64,000 bases of DNA from Ciona intestinalis. Its lineage: Eukaryota; Chordata; Ascidiacea; Phlebobranchia; Cionidae. Of this stretch, positions 49,312 to 62,034 are shown piece after piece. Below the pieces are notes generated by a model. That model saw only the letters and a program-made list of their open reading frames with translations. It was not told the origin of the DNA and searched no databases. Each line of letters begins with the position of its first letter. Positions within the stretch are counted from its first letter, which is position 1. The position numbers were made by a program, and so were the translations under genes. The stretch lies in NCBI RefSeq assembly GCF_000224145.3, contig NC_020168.2, positions 5,775,479 through 5,839,478 of the forward strand, in the 5' to 3' direction.

Positions 49312-51767
49312 TTAACAATATGGTATTTTATAATGTTTTAAACCATCAATCATTGACTTGTAAGCATTGCGTATTGCCCATTCCCTGTCTTCAAACGAAG
49401 TTTCAGATGTTTGATAATGCTGTGCGAAAGGATATTTGTGTCTCACAATGTTATTATCACCTTTGCCAATTCTCTCACGTATTACCCCAGTAAACCAAAC
49501 GTCTTCGTTTGTCAACATTTTATCATCACCTGTCAATCCGTAAATACGTGAAGCCATAGTCACTGGCACCACGTACATTGGGCCACCACAATGAGTAGGG
49601 TATGTGCTCGCCGCATATTCTTCGATTGAGGCGTAATTTTTGTTGTGTATATCGCGCAGTGGTCTTTCTCCAGTTTTATACGTCACCCCACAAATAACTG
49701 GAACATTTTCGAAAATGTTTTTACGTTTTTCATGCTCATCTGTGCTAGCCGTTACATTTTGTACCACTTCGTCCAAAATTTCTTCTAAATTTCTTGATAA
49801 CTGGAAGAAATCAACCGCTACGTCATCGTCAGTTTTGCTGATGATAGTTTGCATTGATAGATTCTCACTGGCCCATTGTAGCAGAGCAAGTGTCTTGTAC
49901 ACCAAATTCCTATCAATGTGAATGACCAGTTATATATTTGTATACAGTAGGGTGGGGGAAGATGAAACACCTTTTAACTCTGTTTTCTCGTCCCATTTAG
50001 CAGTTAACAATAAACAATCAAACATTTATAATTCTATACCTTCACGGCTCCCATGGACCGTTGTTAATTGTTTAAAATACGATCAGGATATCTGGATATT
50101 ATGTGCTAAAGATGTCCCATCTTCCCCCACCCTACTATATATAATAACTGTTTGTATAGTTTTAGTATAGTGGGGTAAGATGGGACATGGTTGCATAATT
50201 TTTTGTTCTATTTGGTTGCAAACAAAGCATATTTACAAAATCAAACCACTGGAGCCCAGCGATTGTATAGAAAGCGTTGTCAAATGCTTAGAACTAGGAT
50301 TTAGCAAAGTCTCGTTATTTTTTTAAGCAGAAGGGAATATGGAATGTAATGTGCTATTGTAAAATCCATCTTACCCCGACTTACTATATAGTCGATAATC
50401 TATCTCAGGTTATATATTTTAATGACTTATAGAGAGTGGTATTTGCTACAAGCCGAGCGTGTGCAATGGGGAGATAGATAGTTACACATTGTTCGTCACA
50501 TTTACACCCCTATTATATGACATACAAGTAGTTATCCGGGTAGTCGTAGAACAACACATCTCCGTGCTCTTCAGCCTCATTTATAATCTTCAAGTTCGTA
50601 TTCTCATCAGTTGATTTTCCGACAACGAAGACATGTTTTATAGAAAGACCGTTCACAAATGAAATCGAACCCGAGGTTTCTCTGATTATTTGCCTTGGGA
50701 AGAAGTTTGGTGCAGATGATACAACGAAGTTCACAAGCGAGACGGTAGTACTTTCTGTAAATATATAGTAGCTTAATTATGGTATCCTTCTCATCTCAAA
50801 TGTTAGCGTGGCGTTTGACTGTGCTGGCACAGATTTAATAATGTAGCGTGTTTAGATTGTATGTAATGCATAAAGCTTGTATACATTAAACGGTTGCGTA
50901 CTTGCGTTTTACGATAACGCAGTTAAATGTGCCGCGCGTTTCCTGCTGTGACATATAGCAATGCTTGCATATAAAAATTCGATACTAGTATATTAATTTG
51001 TAAGATTATGCGAGAACGGAAATAATACGGCAGTCCGCTATTCTTGGCATAGCGACATATATGTGCCTTTATATATTTAGTTAAATATTGATAAACCACG
51101 CCCTTAAAACTTGCGCTAAGCAGTCAGCCGTTTGGAGTTAACAAATAATATTTACAGAAATATATCTAACCGTAGCCACGCGACTCTAAAAAAGTTAATT
51201 GTTCAATACACATCATAAAATACTAATAAGTGCTAACAGTGTTCATTTTACCTCACAGTACCATAAATTGAATGAATAAATGAACACACTGCCAGGCCAG
51301 GAGTAAAACACAAATGAAGAAAAAATGTTTCAGTAAATGTCTCATTTACCTTTTAACTTCAAACATCTGGTGTCGTTGATGTTGCCATGATGTTTTGGCT
51401 CAATAGGTTGTGTTAAGTATCGAAATTTCTTTTTACGCGACTGTATTATAGTTGGTGAAATTGTGGTAAAAACCTCTGTCGTAGTTTCTGGACGGAAAGT
51501 CTTGATTTTCTGCTGTACTGTGTTTCTTTTATGTACCAACAATCCCATTCCCTTTATTGTTCTTTTCAGCGCTGAATTCAACCAGATAGCGCACCTTCAA
51601 AAAAACAATTTATTGCAACCAACATAAAGCGAACTTCATAAGTATATACATCATATAACCTTATAGCAAGTAGTTTCTCCTTTACACTGTTACGTATACA
51701 CTTACCAAGCCATTTGAAATATTATCAGTGACAACGATATTAAAAACGTTGATTTGAATAATCCCAT
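49312..51767 (-). CDS. GT31 beta-1,3-glycosyltransferase, paralogue B, 4 exons
   Basis: Golgi type II beta-1,3-glycosyltransferase (GT31). Exons, - strand: 51767-51706, 51594-51350, 50754-50526, 49909-49312 (TAA), giving 1134 nt and 377 aa with all phases consistent. Exon 1 encodes a short cytosolic tail and signal anchor (STFLISLSLIIFQM). Exon 2 is a Lys/Thr-rich stem. The catalytic domain begins in exon 3 (FVVSSAPNFFPRQIIRE). DxD metal binding is in SKTDDDVAVDF, and EDVWFTG lies near the C-terminus. It is a tandem paralogue of the gene at 46299-47965 with the same exon phases. Exon 3 is nearly identical between the two although exons 1, 2 and 4 have diverged. Donor and acceptor specificity cannot be assigned. 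Confidence 0.92.
49941..50142. mobile_element. MITE-like repeat, copy 9 (best-preserved), in GT31-B intron 3
   Basis: The termini are close to perfect inverted repeats: cagtagggtgggggaagatg and catcttcccccaccctacta. TA dinucleotides flank it, as for Tc1/mariner-type MITEs. The interior has cccatttagcagttaacaa and ttaattgtttaaaatacgatcagg. This copy is close to the family consensus. Confidence 0.85.
50165..50391. mobile_element. MITE-like repeat, copy 10, adjacent to copy 9
   Basis: It starts atagtggggtaagatgggac and ends catcttaccccgacttactata. It is separated from copy 9 by only about 20 bp, so both lie in GT31-B intron 3. The interior has diverged from copy 9, which suggests a sister subfamily. 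Confidence 0.8.
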
Positions 51768-52830
51768 TCTCTGCCTTTACTCGCTTGATGTATAATTGTT
51801 TGTGTGATACGAGACGCTGAACTTGAGACAATATAATGACACTCGGGCATACAATATACTCGGCTCAACACTAGAAAAATAATACACCACGTTTTAATTA
51901 TAACCACAATGGTATATTATGGTAACCGCACAGCGAGAATTTCGGCATTATCCACAACAAAAGGGCGGATGCGGCGGAAGCAGGTCCTTTGTTGCGACCT
52001 GACGTCAGAAAGGTTCTTTGCGCCTGCTATTGTCTGCTAAAGTCTAGCAACTAGCGATGTGAGATATGCTAGTTGCGTTTTGTGTGTTCCAAACTTGCCG
52101 CTAAGTCTAATTCACTCCTGGATTGTGGCTAACCAAGCAGTAACTGGTTTGTTGAATATTTATTACCACGGTTATTAACACAAGGGCTATACTGATGCAA
52201 TATACAAGCGCTACAGAAATAACTCCAACGCCTAGCCACGAACAGTGACTCGGAACTGCCCGTTTTTTGAAAATTAGACGCAAACTATAGCCGACAACAT
52301 CACACCAATGTAAAAACAAGAGTGATTATTTTACAATATTTTGCCTTACTTGGTCTCTAATTATTTTGCATTTAAAAATCTTAATCACTAAAAAAGTTGT
52401 ATTTTTTAGAACTTTTTTTCTTACATTTCTGTATTTTAATATTTTTAAATCGCGTACGTGCGTGTAACGTTTCAGCATAAGCGCGGTTTCAATAACGTAC
52501 ATTGACAAACGGCGATTGTAAGAAATTGCTCATCAAACAAATAAAGGGAAGTTTTTCGTTACGACGTTTGGTTTGCCAAGTGGCGTGGTGATGTAAAAAT
52601 CGTTCGTAACATATTTTCTGTTAAAACCTTAAAGTTGAAGAAATGTATTTCGATTAGGTAAAATAATAAAGGAGATTGGGACAGTTTGCGAAATAAGTAA
52701 AGTACAAAAAGTATTTAACAGCAAGCGCGTTATTGTAAAATTGCTAAAAATTCTGCGTCAGTAACATATAAAAATAAAGAACAAAATTTCATAGCTGGTT
52801 TCAAGTGAAAAAAAAACTCAATAAATACAG
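51768..52830. other. Intergenic region upstream of GT31-B
   Basis: I see no gene or clear repeat. It includes a CpG-containing stretch at about 51,960-52,080 that may be part of the GT31-B promoter, and the 3' flank of SIAE-1, which has no AATAAA close to its stop. Confidence 0.4.
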
Positions 52831-53304
52831 TTATAATATGACTGGTAAAAAGAACGGGGGTGCTGGAAGACCATTGTTATTGTAAACCGAGCATTGCTTG
52901 AATTTGCAAGGGGCAAGCGCCCACGCATAACGAACAAATTGTGCTGGCACTCCAATATTTCTGCATTTCTGCGCATCAAGTGTAATCGTGTGATTTGTAT
53001 GAGCAGAAATTGGAGCCCATTTCCAAACTAGAGATGGATATGGGTCTGCTAGTTTGCACTTGGTTTGGTCACAACACACCTGTCAAATAATTGGGTTGCA
53101 GTTTGTATTTATCTTTCTCTCACATATCCCTTCAGTGATAATGCTTGTTTGAAACATATGCTCGCATTTTCGCAGTGGTTGGAGGACTTACCTCGTAAAT
53201 TCAGATACTAGATTCAGAGTTTTAATATGCAAACATTGGGGATGTCTTTGAGCTAGACACTTGGCCACTAATGGCTACAGTGATGTATCAGACATACAAA
53301 AAAT

Positions 53305-53335
<31 letters not shown>

Positions 53336-56300
53336 ACGCATGAATGGATTAACCACAGTTGTTAAAAAAGCATACAAATTAAAAATACACTTAGGCTTAT
53401 TTGATATTTTACCTCAAAATTTCCTTTCTCTTGCACAATGAGGTGTTGGGTGGTTGGGTATTGAAGCAAAATTTTCGATTTTCCATAACTTCTAACAGAA
53501 CTTGGAAGTGGACCTTCTGAATTAACATTATGGCCGTATGCAACTTTTAAAGAGCCGAGTAAAAGGCGTTGAGCTACATCTTGTTTATCACGAGGGTGGA
53601 TACTGACAACGTAAAAGAGGCTTAAAAAGTTTAATACACTGTAGTTGCACTACAACATATTCAATAATATATATGGAATATTTCTGTTGCTTCGATTGGG
53701 AATAATATTAGTAGCAGGAACACACAACTCCAGAAAAAATCAAAACATTATTGTTATATTTTGTAACGCAGCAGTTAATAGACATTGTTTTATATAAGTT
53801 GACCCTTATTGGTTGTTAAAATTGTTAACCACATATAAAACAAAAACAAAAAAATAATTACCCACAAAGTTAAATAGGTATATGAAACAAAACACTTTTA
53901 ACGAATGCCTTTGTCCGATGAACAAGTTTTATTTACTCAAACAGTATAAAATAATAAAACATTTGTACTTTTTTTTTCGCAAATATTTTATTCTAATATG
54001 GGGAAATACAGAAAAAATCAAATTAGGAAAATAAAATGACATTCGACAAAACAGGCTGTGAATAAAACTAATATACACCATTTATTGGTAAAACATTGGC
54101 CACTGTATGATATAGTACCTTTCCAACGGAGATGTTAGATCAGGAAGATCCATGGTAACAGCCATGAATGTATTTGGCATTACTTTGTTTGGAACATAAC
54201 CATAGTCAGCAGTTTGGTGCCATCTTATCAATGGAAATTTCCCATCATTAGGGATACTGTCAATACCAACTGCTGACAACTGAAAAAAGTAATTTAATTT
54301 AAATATTGATTTTCTGTAACATGTAGAATTGTGCATAAGTTGTTTTTTTTTGCGAAAAATGTAAGTAAACCTTTTAGGTGGGTTTAAAACTTTGTATTGA
54401 TTGCTTATACATATGCATATATTGGTGTTTGGGAATTTAGTTTACACAGTCTGACTGTACATCAAACTCTCATCTGCAAATACAGATTGATAGGGAACTG
54501 AATACAGTCTATTTGTTGTGACTTAATACAATTGACCAAGCAAGGTACCTGAACAAATCCAAAGGGAAATTGTTTGTGTGTGTTTTCATTGGTACCTTCA
54601 TACCATTTCAATCTCCAATCCCTTATCATGGCAGGGAATGAACAGGAGTAATGTTCGTTGTGATATTCTGTGTTGGATTCGCCTACAGTAAGAAAAAGGG
54701 AATTGGCGATCTGGCTCAGTGGAAGAGGTTGCCTCTAGAACAGAGGATACAGGTTCGAAGCTTGGCGCATCGTTATAACTAACACTGTTTGAAATTACAT
54801 GGCACCTTAACCACCATGCAAAAAATTAATCCATTTCAATATCCGTGTTTAGCTACATTATAACCAAAAAAATTAACCATTTTAAAGTATGTGTACATAG
54901 TCAGTAAAATATTTTAGATGGGAGAAAGATGGAAGTTTTTACCTTGGTACCAAATAACCCCTTTAATTGTCATGTTCAACAAAGGGTGTATCATCACATT
55001 CCACAATATAGAGTTAACAAATGGGAATGCTGCATTTTTAATCTTGTTAATATCTGTTCTGAAAGAGCAATTACTTTTTAATACAAAGAGTTTTAGTCAA
55101 GTAACTTGCATTAAAGTAATGAGCCAATCCTGGCCTAAATCATAGAACCCATGGCAAGTCATGCCACGGCACATCACCCACATATAATAGAAGTAGATTG
55201 CATATTTCTCTTACAAGTTTGGTTTAAACAAGCCACATGTTTTCAATGCATCCGGTGAAGACCAAGGCTCTATTGCACTGCCAATATAAGCAGATGATAT
55301 TAGGCCTATAGGAACATCCAACACCTCATACAATTTCTTTCCATAAAACCAGCAAACAGCTGAAAAGTAAGTCCATGGCGGTCCAACCAAAGTTTCTGTA
55401 CAAAAAAAATTGATTTTTTAAATGAAGGCATTAGCATACAGTTACTTAAAAAACTAGGTGCGGCAACACAAAATTAACAGTAACCCAAACTAGTAAAAAA
55501 ATTTAGCAAGTTTAACAAATTGGTGCTTTTATACTACTTTTATATTAGTATAAATTTTTAGCAAAATGTAACGAATCGGTGCTTTATATTATTGTACACT
55601 CTGTATCATCAATTTTAACCGACAAGCCAGAAACATTTTTAACCAAAATTTCTGTACAAAGGTAGTTGTTGAAGGCGTTAACAGGGTGTAGCAGCATTTT
55701 TATAAACAAATAAACTTACAATTTATAAGGACCTAAAGTTTCAGTAAAAAATACTGTAACAATTATTTAAACTTGTAGTGTAACTAATCAGTGTGTATAT
55801 TTTACAAATTGAAACAACCAATTAAACTGATTGAAAAAATACATTTCAACATAAGGTTGGAATTCAAGAAAATCAGATTTACAAAAAAATGGTTCTGTGG
55901 ACAAGAGGGTTTGGGAAAGAGAAACACTGATCTCACTTCCACTACTATATTTCCTAACTCTACATAAAAATCAATACCTGCTGAAGGAATTGACCATCGT
56001 TGTATGACAGACACAAGGTCATAAAGTGGAAACAAATACTCAACACTGCCAACTGTTAAAAGTCGTATTTTATTATAATTTGACGCTGCTTTCAATTCTT
56101 CAGTCAGATTAAATGCCTAAAAAAGAAGTAAATCAAGTTTGAAAATAAATTGTCACATTAAAAACCACATAATGTTCAGTTATAACAGCACAAGTGTCAT
56201 TTTATTTAGACTGAATTATTCAAATGGTAACTGTTGTAGAAATATACTTTAGATTATTTTACTCACCATTGAAACAGTGAATTGCATATTACTCTGCCCA

Positions 56301-56737
56301 CTACAAACCCAAACATCACCAAATAGAACATCCTTCAATTCTATCCAAGTTAATAATCCATAAAACTCATGATAGACTTTTATTGAAAACGGCCCCCCAG
56401 CTTTGTAGGGTGGCAGAATAAAGTTCCAAACAAAAGCTTTATTTGGGCCAACTCTTACAGTTGTTGTGTAATTAGTACCAGAAATAGATAATGTCATATT
56501 TGCACCCAGCATGCCATAGCCCCATATGTTAGCACGGTGTGGTTCACGCTGCAGAACCATTTTGTTTTGATAATAAGAAGCAAATCGAAACCAGTTGTCA
56601 TCTAGAGTAAATTAAAACATGAGCAGTTGTAGCAACAATGCTAAAATAGGAAACCTACCATTTCCTTTAACTGTTATATCCTTTCCCTGTGTAAAGGTTG
56701 TCATACAACAGAATAAACACAGCAGAAACACTTTCAT
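52831..56737 (-). CDS. SIAE: Sialate O-acetylesterase, paralogue 1, 9 exons
   Basis: Secreted or lysosomal esterase that removes O-acetyl groups from sialic acids. Exons, - strand: 56737-56659, 56601-56267, 56116-55978, 55395-55215, 55058-54943, 54682-54549, 54279-54119, 53602-53413, 53079-52831 (TAA). These sum to 1584 nt, 527 aa (human SIAE is 523). The signal peptide is MKVFLLCLFCCMTTFTQG. The SGNH nucleophile block is CSGQSNMQ (the Ser in GQSN is catalytic). Further blocks are FSAVCWFYG, WYQGESN, IRWHQTAD, MPNTFMAV and SIHPRDK, which probably holds the catalytic His. The C-terminal disulfide-rich part has VCC, VRYAWA and PAPPF. It is the most conventional of the three copies. A tRNA-derived SINE sits in intron 5. 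Confidence 0.95.
54704..54825 (+). mobile_element. tRNA-derived SINE in SIAE-1 intron 5
   Basis: A-box-like tggctcagtgga at about 54712 and B-box-like aggttcgaagctt at about 54750 have tRNA-like spacing. The arms do not fold as a functional tRNA. It differs from the SINE at 48588, so it is another family or an older copy. Confidence 0.6.
55118..55180. repeat. Dispersed repeat fragment in SIAE-1 intron 4
   Basis: ccaatcctggcctaaatcata and nearby catggcaagtcatgcc recur in diverged, reverse-complement form at about 58530-58605 and 59690-59750 in SIAE-2 introns. It may be the tail of a SINE. Confidence 0.4.
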
Positions 56738-57627
56738 GCCTAAACCTTCTACCTACATGCATTAGGAAGAATTCTAAAAAAAGAAAAAAGTTTTGGTAAG
56801 TTTTTCAACATTACTTTAAAAATAGTGTAAGAATTTTGGGATAACCCACAAGGATAACTAAATGGCTTTTTAAATAAAAGCTGACCTTCAGGATAAAAAA
56901 TTCAGAAATTAACCATTTTTAAAGTACAGATGTATTTTTAACATTAATAAATAAAATTCTTTTATACTTTAAATGACACGACAGATAATAAAATTATGCA
57001 ACTGAAGCAAAGAAATCCCAGAAGATAATAACTTTGTTTTGTAATATTGCTACAAACGGGTACTAATTGATAAAACTACTTTTGAAAGAAAAAATATTAA
57101 TAAATGGGAAATTACTTGATACACATATAATAGAAAAAAACCATTAGAACAAAACTGCATAAACATTACAAAAAATCCACTCAAAGGCAAATTTAAAACT
57201 TGTAACTTCCATATAACATAATAATCATGATTTCCTTTGCATATAAATGAAAACTAAGTTGATCAAATAAAATATCTGAACAAAACATAGCTTCGCGCCA
57301 CATTATCTTGGGCAGATGGATAAAATATTTAAACTTTAATTTCAGGTTATTTCTGTATATATATACTGTAGATGCACTACAATGATAAAAATATGTAGTT
57401 CAATTATAAATACACACTTTGGTTAATATACTTTTGGTATCAGCCACTATTATTAACGGTGTACAGAATTATGGAAGATATTTGGTTTTGTTCCTAGTTT
57501 GCACAGAAAATGGAGAGAGCTTCTATAACTTGAATATATAACTTTAATAATAATAAATTTTATTAGAGATAAATGCTATACAATGTGGGTTGAAACTTGG
57601 ATTTGAAAATTCTCAAATATTGGTAGT
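56738..57627. other. Intergenic region between SIAE-2 and SIAE-1
   Basis: AT-rich, no gene seen. It contains a - strand AATAAA at 57559-57564, about 65 bases after the SIAE-2 stop and a good polyadenylation candidate. The rest includes the SIAE-1 promoter, with no clear TATA box. Confidence 0.5.
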
Positions 57628-60600
57628 TTATTTTCCATTTATAGGGATAACAAACGGTGGAGCTGGCAAATCACATTCATTGTACACAGAGCACTGCTTG
57701 AATGGGCAGGGTGTGAGCGCCCAAGCGTACCGAAGCATTTTTGGGCTTTCTGCGCTATTCGTGCACCCACGTGTGTCAAGGGTTATGGAATATAGATCAT
57801 GGGACACAATCGGTGTCCACAGCCATGACGGAGAGGGTGATGGTTCAGATATATTGCATGGTGATGTGCAACACACCTGTGGATTGAAAAGTTCAGTGGT
57901 TATGTAGCATAGGCAATTGAAAATGTTTTTGAATTGGTTTCTAATGTATAATATATCTGCACAATCAATGTATTTATGGATGATTGGCGTAATGTTAATT
58001 CTACAGTTGCTTGTAACATTAGTATAAATAGGTGAAACACATTTAACAGCCTAAACTAACCTGAAAACTCCCTCTTTCTTTCACAATGATCCGTTCTTTA
58101 CTTGGGTAAGTCACAAGAAGATGGTTGTTTGCTGTTTCAATCACCGACTCTGGAAATGGACCTTGAAACTCAACATTCCTGCCATACCCAACATTTAATG
58201 CACCCACCACTAAACGTTTCGCTACATCATCTTTGTCACGGGGGTGTATGCTGTTAAATAAATAAAAAGTAGAAAACTAACCATTTTATTCTCTGTTTAA
58301 TGTGTAACTTAAAAAAAGCCAAAAATTGTTATTTTTATTTGAAATATATATTTTAAATTGATATGTCTTTTTTAATTTATATAGAAAAAAAACTGTTTAG
58401 TTATCTTAGTCTTACCACACCTGAATAAAACATAATTAAATAAGACTGGGCATAAAAAGACAGAAGAATATCCTTTATGGGAGGTTTTAAAGCCTTAATT
58501 TATTGGTGTATTCAGTTCTTTTAGTATGTTCTATATAGGTGAGGTCTAACAGCATGGCACGCTATCCGTCTTAGGATTTAGTCCAGGATTGGCACCTTTT
58601 CCAAATGGATCTTTTAATCACCTTACCTTCCAAATGGTGATTCATTATCAGGTAGATCCATTGCAACCGCCATGAATGTGTTTGGCATCTTAACATTAGG
58701 TGCATACCCAATGTCGGCAGTTTGGTGCCATCTTATAAGTGAAAAACACCCATCATCTGTACTGTTTACTGTACTTAGCTGAAATAAAGGATTTAGTAAG
58801 AACTGACACGGTGATTTGTTAAAATAAAAAAATATAAATTTTATTGTAAAACTTGTTTTTCTGCAAAAACTCCCAGGGAATATAAAAGAAACAGTGGACA
58901 GGCGGTTTAAAAAATGTTGTTTGAATTTTTCCTTATTTTCCATTTTTCTTACAACAAAATTTACAACAAAATGTTGGCTTCAAAACTGTATTAAGCAGCA
59001 AAATCAACCAAACACAACAAACCTGCACAAAACCAAATGGGAATTCTCTATGAGTTTGACCTCCTGTCCCCTCATGCCACTTCTTCCTCCAGTCTTTTAT
59101 CATAGCAGGGAATGAACATGCGTACTCAGCATTATGGTAATGGAAATTTTGTTCTCCTGTAAAGGTTTTCTATGGATTAACCATTTGGGAATGAGCATCT
59201 TTTTTGCAAATTGTCGCCATTTGACTAAATGTCCCGAATTGCTTTGTAGCAATACAGAGGTTCATGCTATGTATTACATAATACATACCTGTTTGTTAGA
59301 AAATGTTACAAAGGATTGTATGTTTTGATGTCATTGGAATACATAAATCTGCCCACACACATGGACAAATAAATTGCATTTATGTGTTATTCATATTTTA
59401 CAAAAAAAATACAAATATTTGTGCAAAAAGAGTACACAAACACAACAAAAAATAACAAAACAATATCTACACTTTGTAATACATTTGTGTGTTTCAAAAT
59501 TACCTTGGTACCATATTGTCCCTTTTATAGTCATGTTAAGTAATGGATGAATCATTGCATTCCACAGGACGCTGTTAGAGTTGCGATCACCAAATCTGTG
59601 AAAAAATAAATTATATTATTAATTAGTCTATAAGGTTGTTATTTTTAGTCTATAAGGTTGTTATTTTTAGTCTATAAGGTTGAAATTCCATGGCTTGGCA
59701 CACCATGGCACCTGGATTTATACCAGAGTTACCCCAGTAAAGTTGAAGGTTGAATAGTGTGGGTTTATCAGTCATGCTTTTATTTGACACTTTTACTTAA
59801 GTAGTTTTTACCAAGAGTAACTTTTTATTGACTGTCGTTTCTCTGCCAAACCCCTTTTTTTAATTATTAATCTGCTCTTTTTTACTGTATTCGAATAGAT
59901 AAATAAAATTTATCCAATGTAAAATTTATGTTGTATATTATGTTTAAATCAATACCTGATTTTATCATACGCTGTTAAACCACACTCTTTTATTGCATAT
60001 TTTTTTAATTTTTGTTTTTTGTAAATTTTTAATACCTTATTTTATTACTTCTTTCTAAACCACACTCTTTCAAGGCCTGTGGAGATGACCATGCTTCCAC
60101 AGCCGTTCCACCATATGAAGATGCGACAAGACCAATAGGAACTTGTAATGCATCATACAAGTGTCGGCCATATATCCAACACACAGCTGAGAAATGAGAC
60201 CATGTCCCACCATTAAGAGACTCTGGGTGAAATGAAGTTGTGGGTGAGAGGAAATCAGTTGAACTTGCTTTAAACAAGTGTTCCCCAGAAAATTATGTGA
60301 TTTAATGCAGAAATAAATGAAGAACTTTTACATTTTTATAATAAAAAAAATTAATAAAACACTCAACAAAGAAGTTACTTTTTTAAAGAAAAAAAAGGGT
60401 CAAACATTTTTACCATTAGACGGAAGTGACCACCCAAGTTCCAAACGCTCAATATCGTACTCAGGTTCTTGTGATATTAATTCTGCAACTGTTAACAGTC
60501 TGATGTCCGGATACTTTGAAGCTAACTCCACTTCCTTTGCTGGGTTCTCTAACTAAAAACATCATAGTTCAAGTTTTATTAATGAATAAATTTTGTTTTA

Positions 60601-61468
60601 TTTTCATATGGGGAAAAACCAAAACTGTTATAACAAGGATGTTCTATTTCAAACACTTTGTGCCGGCTTACGAGTTACCACATATGTAGCTTTGTGGCTA
60701 ATTATTATTGAGAAATTTTTTCGATTGTATGCTTGTGAAAGAAGACAACTAGTAATGAAGAACTGGGTCGGAGCAATTTTCGTTAAGATGTCGCAAATAA
60801 AAAACCCAGCTTACCATTGAAACAGTGAACTGCATATTACTCTGTCCTCCACACACCCAAACATCACCAAATAAAACTCCCTTAAGCAGAATCCAATGCA
60901 GCATTCCATAGTAATCCTGCACTCCCTGGATCATGAAAGGACCTCCAGCAGCATGGCTGTTCAATGTTACTGACCACACTCCCTTGCCTGTTGGTCCAGC
61001 TCTTACTTTAGTTGAATATACATCTTGTATGAGTGATATGTTCACTGTAGCACCAATAGTGCCATAACCCCAAATAACAGCTCTGTACGGTTCCATTTGT
61101 AGAACCATGTTGTTTTGGTAGTAAGAGGCAAAGGCAAAGTCATCTAAACCTAAAGTTTAGAGGTTCAAGATATTAAAATTATCAGGAAACTAATGTGTCA
61201 TTTTACAATCAAAAATATGATTAGGTAGTTAGGCATATACAAAGAAATCATTAAATGACAGTAACTAATATGACATTTAATAACAAAATTTATGTGTAAA
61301 CTAATCAGTCATTTAATAACAAAAAATTATGATTAGGCCTATACACATAATATAAATCATTTAATAACAAAAAAATGTGAGTAAACTAACAAGTCAGTTA
61401 CCTTTTGTAAATGTCTCCCCTCTTGTAAATGGAAGCAAAACAAGCATTATACCGCAGATAAAATACAT
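57628..61468 (-). CDS. SIAE: Sialate O-acetylesterase, paralogue 2, 9 exons
   Basis: Sialic acid O-acetylesterase, secreted or lysosomal. Exons, - strand: 61468-61402, 61143-60815 (or from 61149), 60552-60414, 60222-60036, 59595-59504, 59156-59023, 58778-58627, 58250-58061, 57876-57628 (TAA). With the 61143 acceptor the sum is 1539 nt, 512 aa. The signal peptide is YFICGIMLVLLPFTRG. The nucleophile block is CGGQSNMQ: the catalytic Ser is kept, but the residue three before it is Gly where human and paralogue 1 have Ser. The WYQGESN block reads WYQGEQN. IRWHQTAD and SIHPRDK are intact. Exon phases match paralogue 1 throughout. Two acceptors six bases apart precede exon 2, and a decayed copy of the exon 4 tail lies in intron 4. 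Probably active, but the substitutions leave room for changed specificity. Confidence 0.94.
59624..59682. repeat. Tandem repeat, 23 bp x 2.5, in SIAE-2 intron 4
   Basis: tagtctataaggttgttattttt is repeated head to tail with no visible differences, which suggests a recent or still unstable expansion. Confidence 0.85.
59951..59990 (-). pseudogene. Decayed duplicate of the SIAE-2 exon 4 tail and donor site
   Basis: This 40-bp stretch matches 60031-60070 (exon 4 end plus donor) at 31 of 40 positions, exactly 80 bp further downstream in the intron. It still encodes ECGL...KIR followed by a GT donor. Reading through from the real donor gives TAT then a TAA stop, so it cannot simply extend the exon. 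Confidence 0.6.
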
Positions 61469-62034
61469 GTTTAGCCACTTACAAAAAGCCCTAAACCTAA
61501 ATCATAGTTGAAACGTTATGTTATAAATAAATGAAAATCATTTACAAAAGTTTGGAATGATAAAATTTGGAGCAAAAGTGCAATCAAAAGGGAAGATTCT
61601 GCATAAGAATTTCCATACAATGCAATACATGAACTTGATCTTTACTACATATAGAAAAATGCATAATCAAAGAAAAACTAAGGTGAAAAATGCTACAAAA
61701 AGACAAACCACAGGCAGCTAACATAATAAATTTTGTAAAACATCTTTCTGGCCCACCAAACAATCGAATATTATAACACACTGAATTTTTTTTATCTGGA
61801 ATCTAAGTGTCTACACTACTTTATTGGGTGTATTGAGGTAGACCATGAATATGTATAATTCACACAACTAATATGATTATTGTGGTTATACCAATTATAA
61901 AAATAAAATTTAGCTTTCAGGTCACCCGGAGAGCCATGTCATATACGGGAACACAAACAATTAAAATGACTGAATGGCGATATAATATTAAACAGAATTT
62001 CAATGATAAATCATTTAAAGATTATTCAATAACT
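61469..62034. other. Intergenic region between SIAE-3 and SIAE-2
   Basis: No coding signal was found. Near the SIAE-2 start are repeats of a short AT-rich motif (catttaataacaaaa, three times between 61270 and 61370 within intron 1). The remaining sequence should hold the SIAE-2 promoter and the SIAE-3 3' end. Confidence 0.4.

Noticed and set aside
54704-54765. Possible tRNA gene in SIAE-1 intron 5
   Set aside because: Only the promoter boxes resemble a tRNA; no cloverleaf can be drawn with paired arms.
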